Positions 41,312 through 48,793 of a stretch of 64,000 nt of DNA are shown piece after piece. The first letter of the stretch is position 1; each line of letters starts with the position of its first letter. The notes beneath the pieces are model-generated. The model worked only from the letters and a program-made list of their open reading frames with translations, did no database searches and was not told the DNA's origin. A program made the translations under genes and the position numbers. Location of the stretch: assembly GCF_030053895.1 (NCBI RefSeq), contig NZ_CP125781.1, positions 4,464,001 to 4,528,000 on the forward strand. Reading direction: 5' to 3'. Source of the stretch: Trabulsiella odontotermitis (GTDB taxonomy: Bacteria > Pseudomonadota > Gammaproteobacteria > Enterobacterales > Enterobacteriaceae).

Positions 41312-41614
41312 ATGGCTGATTCGCATTCTACCCCAGACATCACCGAAACCGGAACCGAGCGCAAGGTAATTGTGGGATATCGCCCGCAAGGTCTCGATAC
41401 CAGCACGCCGAGCCTGCACCTTTCCGGCAAATGGATGCGCGCGGCCGGGTTTGATACCGGACGTCACGTCACCGTAAAAGTGATGCAGGGTTGTATTGTT
41501 CTGGTGGCATACAGCGAAAAAGAACAAGCATTGTTCGAAGAATTAAAAACCGCGAAACAGGTGCTGAATGAAATTCAGGGTACTCTGGCTGTCAGAAAGG
41601 TACAGCACGCTTAA
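41312..41614 (+). CDS. symE: SymE-family toxin
   Basis: 100 residues starting at ATG 41312 after AAGGAGTTG. The central motif LHLSGKWMRAAGFDTGRHVTVKVMQGCIVLVAY matches the SymE/AbrB-like core (E. coli SymE: LKGQWLEAAGFATG...KVMEGCIVL). In E. coli SymE is SOS-induced, acts in RNA/DNA stress, and is repressed by antisense SymR. No SymR is proven here. The C-terminal part is a helical extension. It is part of a toxin-antitoxin cluster with the neighbouring genes. Confidence 0.8.
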   Translation: MADSHSTPDITETGTERKVIVGYRPQGLDTSTPSLHLSGKWMRAAGFDTGRHVTVKVMQGCIVLVAYSEKEQALFEELKTAKQVLNEIQGTLAVRKVQHA

Positions 41615-41621
41615 GCCGCAC

Positions 41622-42197
41622 CTAAATGACGTAGCGGTAATCGTTAAGTAGCCGAGTGGTCTGCTGTAAACCCAGCGCAGAAAGCATATCCAGAAACGCA
41701 TCCACCGTTATGGGTGGATGTCTTAAGGCGCATCGCTGTCTTCTGACGGCTTCCAGTACCAGTGCATGGTTCAGGTCGAAGAGATCGGAAATAAAATCAT
41801 CGGGATGTAGCGCTTCAATATTAAAAGAGCTAAGTGCTTCTGGAGGAAAATCTTTTTGATTTAGAGTGACAATAATCTCTGCCCGGGTACGTATTGCGGC
41901 GGCAAGTACATGCCTGTCATTATTATCAGGTAATGCCAGGCTCTCAATGAGAGGTTCATATCCCGTTACGTTAGCATCTGGTAATGCCATATTCATTAGC
42001 TGAATAGTTCGTTGTAAAGCTTCGCCGGGAATATCCGGGCGATTACGCAATAAATTCCTGCACCATTCGCCCTGAATATCTTCTGTCCACTTTGGTTGAT
42101 ATAAACCCGCTATCCCTAAATGCATTAACAAATCCCGCAACCTTGCCGGATAAAGCACACATGCATCGAGGATCACCGCAAAAGGTGAATGCCCCAT
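41622..42197 (-). CDS. PIN-domain ribonuclease toxin
   Basis: 191 residues, MGHSPFAVILDACVLYPARLRDLL. Predicted PIN nuclease: acidic residues D11 in ILDACVLYP, E in WTEDIQ (about 39), D in ALPDNNDRHVLAAAI (about 92-95), and D in VTLNQKDFPP. The start overlaps the antitoxin stop as TAATG, typical of a coupled toxin-antitoxin pair. It has VapC-like chemistry but is a longer class than typical 130-residue VapC. Confidence 0.82.
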   Translation of the reverse strand: MGHSPFAVILDACVLYPARLRDLLMHLGIAGLYQPKWTEDIQGEWCRNLLRNRPDIPGEALQRTIQLMNMALPDANVTGYEPLIESLALPDNNDRHVLAAAIRTRAEIIVTLNQKDFPPEALSSFNIEALHPDDFISDLFDLNHALVLEAVRRQRCALRHPPITVDAFLDMLSALGLQQTTRLLNDYRYVI

Positions 42198-42655
42198 TAC
42201 AACATCCCTAAGTCCTGCGCCTGATCGGCCAGCGCCTGCATTGCATCAAGGCTTTCATGTTCGCGCTTCTGTTTGTACTTCATCAAGTCCGCAAACAAAA
42301 TTCTGCGATGACGGCCGATCTTATGAAACGGTAAGTGGCCCTGTTCCAGCAGTTTGACCATATGCGGTCGGGACACGTTGAGGATATTTGCCGCTTCCTG
42401 GGTGGTGAGTTCGGCCTGTACAGGCACAATCTGCACAGCATTTCCCGCCGCCAGTTCGCCCAGAATATCCACCAACAGGGTCATCGCACTGCCAGGAAGT
42501 TCAATAATATGTGTTTTGTCATCATCTCCAACGATGGAAATGCGCTGCGTTTCCAGCTTCGTTGAGAGATAAGCGGTAAGCTGATGCTGCCCTCGCTGCG
42601 CCAGCTCGCGCTCCCGGCTGTCCGGGAGGTTAAGGTGAGAAACTGTCGTGGTCAT
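42197..42655 (-). CDS. HTH antitoxin (excisionase-like) of the PIN module
   Basis: 152 residues, MTTTVSHLNLPDSRERELAQRG. The C-terminal half has an excisionase/MerR-type helix-turn-helix: LTTQEAANILNVSRPHMVKLLEQGHLPFHKIGRHRRI (about residues 87-123). The N-terminal part may wrap the toxin. It is upstream of, and overlapping, the PIN gene. An autorepressing antitoxin is the most likely role. The 93-bp gap to the next gene holds its promoter. Confidence 0.8.
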   Translation of the reverse strand: MTTTVSHLNLPDSRERELAQRGQHQLTAYLSTKLETQRISIVGDDDKTHIIELPGSAMTLLVDILGELAAGNAVQIVPVQAELTTQEAANILNVSRPHMVKLLEQGHLPFHKIGRHRRILFADLMKYKQKREHESLDAMQALADQAQDLGML

Positions 42656-42748
42656 AAGGCGTTCCTGTTTGCGAAGGTTTCATGCACATTATTCGAAATA
42701 AACGAAAATATCAACATTCGAAACAAACGAAACGCCCAATAGAAATGT

Positions 42749-43381
42749 CTACCCCACCTCACCCCGATACACCGGCACCAGCCTTGTTGTACCGGTAATA
42801 TTATCGGAGACACTCGTCTCAGACGTGGCGATGCGCATCCCCGATTTTCGCAGCCGCTGTATATCTGCGGCGACGCGCTGAATGCCGAACCAGAACAGGG
42901 CGTCGAGCGCGGTGACCTGCAAGCCGCTTTCCAGCGCCTGTTTGAGGCGATCGCGCGGAGCTTTCACCTCTTTGGCGATCTGCTGGAACGGGGTTGCCAG
43001 CGTGCCGGTGGGATCAACCCGGCGGATGCGGGTCGAGAGGCGATACTGAAATTCGTCGGGAATTTCACTTAACGAGGTGTTAAGGCTGTAAACGCAGCCA
43101 AAGCGCTTACCGTTAAACGTCGCGCTTTTCTGACTGAGCTGAAGCTCGTCCCGCAGTCCGGCGATCAACTGCGGCGCGCGGGTGAGCAACAACCGGAAGG
43201 GAAGCTCAAAGCTGGTGACGTAATCCACATTCAGCAGCGCAATGCGCAAGCGCTCCTCCGCTCCGGCCTGAAGCTGGCGGCACTCGTCCAACACTTCGCG
43301 CCACTGATGAGTGAGCCGTGGTGTCTCAGCGGCTTCCGTAAAACTATATTTTTCAATCTGATAGTCAATTCGTTCGGTCAT
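42749..43381 (-). CDS. Unknown protein with possible C-terminal winged helix
   Basis: 210 residues, MTERIDYQIEKYSFTEAAETPRL, not recognized. The C-terminal part (about residues 145-205, TALDALFWFGIQRVAADIQRLRKSGMRI) resembles a small helix-turn-helix seen in phage or plasmid proteins, followed by a short beta segment, but this is weak. It is 39 bp downstream of, and in the same direction as, the SorC-type regulator, so it could belong to the sugar locus or to the island boundary. No membrane segments or signal peptide. Confidence 0.6.
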   Translation of the reverse strand: MTERIDYQIEKYSFTEAAETPRLTHQWREVLDECRQLQAGAEERLRIALLNVDYVTSFELPFRLLLTRAPQLIAGLRDELQLSQKSATFNGKRFGCVYSLNTSLSEIPDEFQYRLSTRIRRVDPTGTLATPFQQIAKEVKAPRDRLKQALESGLQVTALDALFWFGIQRVAADIQRLRKSGMRIATSETSVSDNITGTTRLVPVYRGEVG

Positions 43382-43420
43382 GTCCGTTCGCCATCCCGCC
43401 AGGTGGTTAATACGAAGTGA

Positions 43421-44395
43421 TTACTGACTCAGACTCAGGATAGTACGGATATTTCTGGCGCTGGTCGCGATAATATCAATCGCGCCGGTGCGCAGCGCGC
43501 CCATGATGGCCATCGCTTTGGTGTTTTCCGACGCAATGGCAATCACGCAGGGAATTTGCCGCAGCTCGTCGATGCTCAGGCCGATCACGCGGTTGTCCAT
43601 CACGGTATTGACGTGCTCGCCACGGGCGTTGAAAAAATCATACCCGGCGATATCGCCGATAACGCCCTGATGAAGGCTGGCATCATTGATCTCCTGCGGC
43701 GTGAACCACCCCAGCTTCACCATATAGCTGTCTTCATTCATGTCGCCAATACCCACCAGTGCAATATCGGCTTTGCGTGCGCGATCCAGCGTTTCCTTGA
43801 TGGTGCCGTTCTGCATCAACAACTCTTTAAGCTGGATGTTTTCGACATAAGCTGGTGCGTACAAAGACTCGCTGCTGCCGCCGAATTTTTTCGCCAGCAG
43901 ACGGCTGATATGGTCGGCGTTGATCACATCGCCAGGACGGTGCGTGCCGCCAATCCCGCAGATAAACCGGCAGTCGCGCGGCTGAATGGTGCCGGAGAGA
44001 TCGGCCACCGACGCCACGTTGCGCCCCTGCCCGACCGCCACCACCATGTTATCTTTCAGCATATTGTTGAGATGACCGGAAACCAGCGCGGACACCTGAC
44101 GGCGCTGCTCTTCTTCGTCGTTATGATCGAGGGCGATCAGCGCGCGGCTGATGGGAAAGCGTTCGATCAGCTGTTTTTCCAGTTGCGTACTGAATACCGG
44201 GTGGTAACGCACATTGATTTCAACAATGCCTTCTTCTTTCGCGCGCTTCAGTAAACGCCCGACCTTGATGCGGGAAAAGCCAAACTTGTTTGCAATCTCT
44301 TCCTGCGTCACCTCATCGCAGTAATACGCGACGGCAATCTCGGTGAGTAATTCATAATCCTGGGACGCGTTCGATTTTTCCATATCGGCTGACAT
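43421..44395 (-). CDS. SorC/DeoR-type sugar regulator
   Basis: 324 residues. The N-terminal HTH (about residues 15-50: VTQEEIANKFGFSRIKVGRLLKRAKEEGIV) is followed by a sugar-phosphate-binding domain of the SorC/CggR type (about 60-320, GQGRNVASVADL and ALVGIGDMNEDS). The ATG at 44395 is directly next to GGGGAG, so the ATG at 44383 may be used instead. It is transcribed in the same direction as the kinase/TIM genes but has its own promoter region with a perfect inverted repeat. Most likely the regulator of the 44-55 kb locus, sensing a phosphorylated sugar. Confidence 0.87.
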   Translation of the reverse strand: MSADMEKSNASQDYELLTEIAVAYYCDEVTQEEIANKFGFSRIKVGRLLKRAKEEGIVEINVRYHPVFSTQLEKQLIERFPISRALIALDHNDEEEQRRQVSALVSGHLNNMLKDNMVVAVGQGRNVASVADLSGTIQPRDCRFICGIGGTHRPGDVINADHISRLLAKKFGGSSESLYAPAYVENIQLKELLMQNGTIKETLDRARKADIALVGIGDMNEDSYMVKLGWFTPQEINDASLHQGVIGDIAGYDFFNARGEHVNTVMDNRVIGLSIDELRQIPCVIAIASENTKAMAIMGALRTGAIDIIATSARNIRTILSLSQ

Positions 44396-44429
44396 CTCCC
44401 CACAGTAGATATAAATAATGTTTAAGTGG

Positions 44430-44464
44430 TGAACATTTGCCGGGGAGTATATCAGAAATGTTCA
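44430..44464. promoter_or_regulatory. Inverted repeat upstream of the SorC-type gene
   Basis: TGAACATTT, 17 bp, AAATGTTCA: a perfect 9-bp inverted repeat. The same half-site recurs in other promoters of the locus (47096-47104; 55331-55338). It probably binds the SorC-type regulator and autoregulates it. Confidence 0.7.
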
Positions 44465-44472
44465 GTACGCAA

Positions 44473-45258
44473 TCATGCGTCACCCGCAGAACGGGTGGAG
44501 AGGAGCGCCTGCGCTTCGGCAAGAATCGACGCCATCGCCTGTGGCTGATGTGCAAAGCGGCCAAGGAAAATCCCGTCGACATCCGGCCAGAGTCGGCTCA
44601 ACAAACCGGGACCGGCACTGCCGCCGTAGATCACCTGAAACTGCGCACCGTACCGCTGATGCAGATACCCCCGCAGCGCTTTACAGACGCCGCGGATGTA
44701 CTCATCGCTCGCCGGTTCCGGCGCACCGATCGCCCACTGTGGCTCCCAGGCAAACAGTGCGGCGGGTAGCGACGATTCATGGCGATGGGCGAGCAGTTCA
44801 TCCACCTGCTGGCAGGCAAACGCGCTGGCATCGTCAATGCTCATCCGCTGCGCTTCCCCGATACAAATGACCGGGGTGAGTTCACAGGCAAAGGCCATAT
44901 CAAGCTTTTGATTGATGATGTCGGTCGTTTCGCCAAAGTGGCGTCGGCGCTCAGCGTGACCAATTTCGACGTAACGACAGCCCATCTCCTGAAGCATGGC
45001 CGCGCTGGTCTCCCCGGTCCACGCGCCGGGTGGGGCGGCGCAGACATTCTGCGCCCCCGTTGCCATTGCGGTGCCGGAAAAAGCCGCCAGCGCCACCGAC
45101 AGCGCTGGCATTGCAGGAAAGGTAAACAACTGCAATGCCGGTGTCGTTACCTCTGGTAGCGCGCGCACCAGTTCCGCCACCTGCTGGCACCATGCCTGCG
45201 TTTGCTGATAGCCAAAGTAGGTTTTGTGGCTGGTGCCGATCACCAGTTTCACGGGCAT
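44473..45258 (-). CDS. TIM-like tetrulose-phosphate isomerase (EryH-like)
   Basis: 261-residue triosephosphate-isomerase homologue. Catalytic residues are kept: Lys in IGTSHKTYFG (about residue 12), His in VEIGHAERRRHF (about 99), and Glu in FAWEPQWAIGAPEPAS (about 170). With RpiB- and kinase-type neighbours it fits EryH/LerI, which isomerizes L-erythrulose 1-phosphate to D-erythrulose 4-phosphate. A triosephosphate isomerase role cannot be excluded. Its start overlaps the kinase stop by 10 bp, so the two are coupled. Confidence 0.82.
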   Translation of the reverse strand: MPVKLVIGTSHKTYFGYQQTQAWCQQVAELVRALPEVTTPALQLFTFPAMPALSVALAAFSGTAMATGAQNVCAAPPGAWTGETSAAMLQEMGCRYVEIGHAERRRHFGETTDIINQKLDMAFACELTPVICIGEAQRMSIDDASAFACQQVDELLAHRHESSLPAALFAWEPQWAIGAPEPASDEYIRGVCKALRGYLHQRYGAQFQVIYGGSAGPGLLSRLWPDVDGIFLGRFAHQPQAMASILAEAQALLSTRSAGDA

Positions 45259-46994
45259 ACTTTCTCCCTGGTGTCATTGGTCATGCAGGCGCCGACCGCA
45301 TCGATGATCATCGACAGCGACACCGCACCCGGATCCGGCGTGCCCAGACTGCGCTCCGCCAGTGGTCGTGCGCGACCAATCTGCGGCAACAGTTGTGCGG
45401 TTGCCTGTGCGCTCTGCTGCGCTACCACGCCCGCCTTACGCCAGGCCGCCGACAGCGACAATCCCTCTTCCGCCGCCGCGCTCAACGCCTGGCTGAACGG
45501 CAGCAGAACATCCACCAGCGTTTTATCGCCCGGCTTTGCCTTACCAAAATGCATCACGCCAGAACAGGCCTGCGAAACCGCCTGCGCCACGGTGATGACG
45601 TCCGGCTTCTCGCTGTTGCCGATCGTAGTGCCGAGCGTATTGAGGATCACCCCCCAGATAGCGCCTGACGTGCCACCTGCCTCATCAGCCCACGCATCCG
45701 CGGCGCATTGCAGCAGCGTTCCCGCGCCACCGCCCTGGTTCAGCGCATGGCTGGCAGCAGCGCGTGCCGCGACAACGCCGCGCTCCATACCGATGCCGTG
45801 GTCACCATCCCCGGCGATGGCGTCGATGCGCCCGAGTTCTTCTGCATTGGCGACGATGGTGTCCGCCAGCGCGTCAATCATCGCCATCACCCTGACCGCG
45901 CATTCTTGTGATGCCGCACTGCCCTGCGGAATTTTGGTCTCGCCGCTCTGCTCAAGTTGCACCGGATCCAGCGGCTTATGCGGCAGCACCGAACCACGGC
46001 TAAATGCCGGTGTGGTCGCTGGCGCCAGCCATAATGTTTCCAGTTCTTCGTCAAACCAGATAAAGGTCAGTGACATCCCCGCCATATCAAAGCTGGTAAC
46101 GAACTCGCCAATCTGCACATCGGCGATGGTCACACCCGCGTCCTGAAGCAGCGGCTGAACATCATGCCAGAAGACAAACAGCTCTTCATATTTCACCGAG
46201 CCCAGACCGTTGACGATCACCCCAAGCCGCGCGCCTTTGGTCTGCGGAATGTCCTGCGGGCGCTCTTCCAGCAGCGCGTGGGTCAGCTTTTTCGCCAGAT
46301 CCTGAGAAGAGAGCACTGCCAGCTCGCTGATACCCGGCTCGCCATGGATCCCCATGCCGAAGCCCATTTTGCCTTCCGGCACGGTAAACAGCGGATGTTC
46401 CGCACCAGGGAATTTACAGCCGCTAAAAGCCAGCCCCAGCGTACGGGTCTGTTCGTTGGCACGTCGTGCCACCGCCAGCACCTCAGCCAACGAATCACCG
46501 CGTTCAGCGGCGGCCGCGGCGGCTTTAAACACCACCAGATCGCCCGCCACGCCACGTCGCTTCTCTTTTTGCGCCAGCGGCGCGCTGGAAATGTCATCCG
46601 TAATTGCAAAGGTTTCACAGGGGATGCCTTCGGCGCGTAAACGTTCACAGGCCAGGCCGAAATGCAGGACGTCGCCGGCGTAGTTACCGAAGGTCAGCAG
46701 CACACCGCCGCCGTTGTTGGCAGCCCGGGCGACGGAGCAAATTTGTTGTGCGGAAGGGGAGGCAAAAAGATTACCCATCGCAGCGCCGTGCGCCAGCCCC
46801 TGCCCGACCAGCCCGGCAAACGCCGGATAGTGCCCGGAACCGCCGCCGACGATCACCGCCACGCTGCCCGGTTTACTTTGGGTATTGCGCACCACGCCGC
46901 CGGGAACCTGGCGCACCATGGACGCATGTGCGCTGACGAAGCCCGCCACCATCTCTTTCGCAAAGTCGGCGGGTCGGTTAAATAACCAGGTCAT
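45249..46994 (-). CDS. DhaKL-type ketose kinase (ATP-dependent)
   Basis: 581 residues fusing DhaK and DhaL. DhaK (about 1-330) has the substrate-binding His in GMGIHGEPG (about 222) and GGGSGHYPAF (about 50). DhaL (about 370-575) has the ADP/Mg motif GDGDHGIGMERG (about 390) and EAGGTSGAIWG. Fused proteins use ATP directly, unlike PTS-dependent DhaK/L/M. Context suggests erythrulose or another tetrulose rather than dihydroxyacetone. First gene of the minus arm, divergent from rpiB-like 335 bp away. Confidence 0.85.
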   Translation of the reverse strand: MTWLFNRPADFAKEMVAGFVSAHASMVRQVPGGVVRNTQSKPGSVAVIVGGGSGHYPAFAGLVGQGLAHGAAMGNLFASPSAQQICSVARAANNGGGVLLTFGNYAGDVLHFGLACERLRAEGIPCETFAITDDISSAPLAQKEKRRGVAGDLVVFKAAAAAAERGDSLAEVLAVARRANEQTRTLGLAFSGCKFPGAEHPLFTVPEGKMGFGMGIHGEPGISELAVLSSQDLAKKLTHALLEERPQDIPQTKGARLGVIVNGLGSVKYEELFVFWHDVQPLLQDAGVTIADVQIGEFVTSFDMAGMSLTFIWFDEELETLWLAPATTPAFSRGSVLPHKPLDPVQLEQSGETKIPQGSAASQECAVRVMAMIDALADTIVANAEELGRIDAIAGDGDHGIGMERGVVAARAAASHALNQGGGAGTLLQCAADAWADEAGGTSGAIWGVILNTLGTTIGNSEKPDVITVAQAVSQACSGVMHFGKAKPGDKTLVDVLLPFSQALSAAAEEGLSLSAAWRKAGVVAQQSAQATAQLLPQIGRARPLAERSLGTPDPGAVSLSMIIDAVGACMTNDTREKVCP

Positions 46995-47329
46995 TTGTTC
47001 TTCTCCAGATGATTTACAAGCAATACCCCAGCCGCCAGAAACTGGCCTTTATATAACCATCACACATGAACGCTAGCAGATCGCACCGACCAATCAAATG
47101 TTCAGCACATGAAAATGTGAGCATGGTCGAAAATTCCCCAAATCCGCACATTTTTGTGCGCCAGATCCTTTTTTACGCGCTTTTTTCCTGCTAATGATCT
47201 ATTACATACGAACACTAACTGAACTTTCGTTCATCTCTGCAACACATTTCGTCCCAGCCAGACGCCATCACACGAGCAGAGAGTGAACATGAGTTCAATT
47301 TAAGCACTGTCATTAATGAGGTAATAAAA
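46995..47329. promoter_or_regulatory. Divergent promoter region of the sugar locus
   Basis: 335 bp between the kinase (-) and rpiB-like (+) genes. It holds the half-site AAATGTTCA (47096-47104) and the palindrome TGAAC-TTTC-GTTCA (47220-47233). It also has TGTGA with a weak CRP-like right arm at 47116-47120 and an AT-rich tract. The likely binding place for the SorC-type regulator. I see no gene in it. Confidence 0.65.
47220..47233. promoter_or_regulatory. TGAAC-N4-GTTCA palindrome (regulator site candidate)
   Basis: TGAACTTTCGTTCA, a perfect 5-bp-arm palindrome, about 100 bp upstream of the rpiB-like start. The same arms recur at 55303-55316 upstream of the isomerase gene at the other end of the locus. 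Confidence 0.55.
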
Positions 47330-47800
47330 ATGCTGAAAGTCGCAATCGGTGCGGATGATGCCGCGACCGGACTGAAAAATCGGGTCAAAGAGCACCTGAA
47401 TAAAAAAGACATTGAGGTTGTAGATTTCAGTCACGACGTTGCAGGGAACGATCAAATCTATCCGGATGTCGCCTTCAATCTCGCTTCTGCGATCCAGCAA
47501 GGCACATTCGAACGCGGCATTCTGTTTTGCGGTACCGGCATTGGCATGGCGATTGTGGCAAACAAAGTGCCGGGCGTTCGCGCCGCGCAGTGCCATGATG
47601 TCTACTCCGCCGAGCGCGCCCGTAAAAGCAATAACGCGCAAATCATGACAATGGGCGCCCGGGTCATTGGTGAAGAGCTGGCGCTGATGCTGGTTGATGC
47701 CTGGCTGGCATCCGAATTTGAAGCGGGGCGGTCGGCGCCAAAAGTCGAACGTATTAATTACTACGATGCCCTCAACCACCCGAACCGCACGAATAAATAA
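47330..47800 (+). CDS. RpiB/LacAB-family isomerase (EryI-like)
   Basis: 156 residues from MLKVAIGADDAATGL after GAGGTAATAAAA. The catalytic Cys lies in GILFCGTGIGMAIVANKVPG (about residue 66) and His/Arg in QCHDVYSAERARKSNNAQIM (about 100), diagnostic of RpiB. In this context it fits D-erythrulose 4-phosphate to D-erythrose 4-phosphate (EryI/DerI), although ribose 5-phosphate isomerase activity is possible. First gene of the plus operon, 12 bp before tal. Confidence 0.85.
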   Translation: MLKVAIGADDAATGLKNRVKEHLNKKDIEVVDFSHDVAGNDQIYPDVAFNLASAIQQGTFERGILFCGTGIGMAIVANKVPGVRAAQCHDVYSAERARKSNNAQIMTMGARVIGEELALMLVDAWLASEFEAGRSAPKVERINYYDALNHPNRTNK

Positions 47801-47812
47801 AAGGAGAGCCCC

Positions 47813-48793
47813 ATGAATCTTCTGGAAAAACTGAAAGCGGTCACTACCGTGGTGGCGGACAGCGGCGACATCACCGCCATTCGTGAATATCACCCGCAGG
47901 ACGCGACCACCAATCCGTCGCTGATCCTGAAAGCCACCGCGCAACCGCTCTACCGTCCGCTGATCGAACAGGCGATTGACTGGGCCTGCGAGCAGGGCGG
48001 CACGGCGCAAACCCGGCTGATTAACGCCAGCGACAAACTGGCGGTCAACATTGGTCTTGAACTGTTGCGCCAGGTGCCGGGAAAAGTCTCGACCGAAGTG
48101 GACGCCCGCCTCTCGTTCGATCGCGGTTTATGTGTAGCGAAAGCACGCAAACTGATTTCCCTGTATGAAGCCGCCGGTATCGACCGTTCCCGCGTGCTAA
48201 TCAAACTGGCGTCCACCTGGCAGGGCATTAAGGCAGCGGAAGAACTGGAGCGCGAAGGCATTCACTGTAACCTGACGCTGTTGTTCTCGTTTGCACAAGC
48301 GCGCGCCTGCGCCGAAGCGGGTGTCTGGCTGATTTCGCCGTTTGTTGGCCGTATTTACGACTGGTATCGCCAGCGCGATCTGCTCACCGATGACAACCCG
48401 CAGAACGATCCGGGCGTGGTGTCGGTGCGCACGATTTATGATTACTACAAAAAGCACCGTTACCCGACGGTGATCATGGGCGCGAGCTTCCGTAAAGTGG
48501 CGCAGGTGATTGCGCTGGCGGGCTGCGACCGTCTGACTATCGCCCCTGCGCTCTTAGAAGAACTGAGCCAGATGCAGGGCGAACTGACCGTTGCGCTGAC
48601 GCCGCCGGTAGAAGCGGAAACGCCGCCATCACCGCTGACCGAAGCAGAGTTTTACTGGCTGCACAATCAGGATCCGATGGCCGTCGAAAAACTGGCGGAA
48701 GGCATCCGTTTATTTGCCGTGGACCAGGAGAAACTCGAATCGATGCTCACCGAACTGCTGGCGAAACGGGAGGCGGCGAATGTCACCGCGTAG
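47813..48793 (+). CDS. Transaldolase (TalA/B type)
   Basis: 326 residues. MNLLEKLKAVTTVVADSGD start, DATTNPSLIL (about residue 32), Schiff-base Lys in RVLIKLASTWQG (about 131), and NLTLLFSFAQA (about 155). Class-I transaldolase transferring dihydroxyacetone between sedoheptulose 7-P/erythrose 4-P and fructose 6-P/GAP. As an extra operon copy beside the usual chromosomal talA and talB it handles the E4P made by this pathway. Its end overlaps the transketolase start. Confidence 0.92.
   Translation: MNLLEKLKAVTTVVADSGDITAIREYHPQDATTNPSLILKATAQPLYRPLIEQAIDWACEQGGTAQTRLINASDKLAVNIGLELLRQVPGKVSTEVDARLSFDRGLCVAKARKLISLYEAAGIDRSRVLIKLASTWQGIKAAEELEREGIHCNLTLLFSFAQARACAEAGVWLISPFVGRIYDWYRQRDLLTDDNPQNDPGVVSVRTIYDYYKKHRYPTVIMGASFRKVAQVIALAGCDRLTIAPALLEELSQMQGELTVALTPPVEAETPPSPLTEAEFYWLHNQDPMAVEKLAEGIRLFAVDQEKLESMLTELLAKREAANVTA

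Noticed and set aside
36348..43381. CRISPR array or integrase in the selC island
   Set aside because: No regularly spaced repeats and no tyrosine-recombinase motif were seen.
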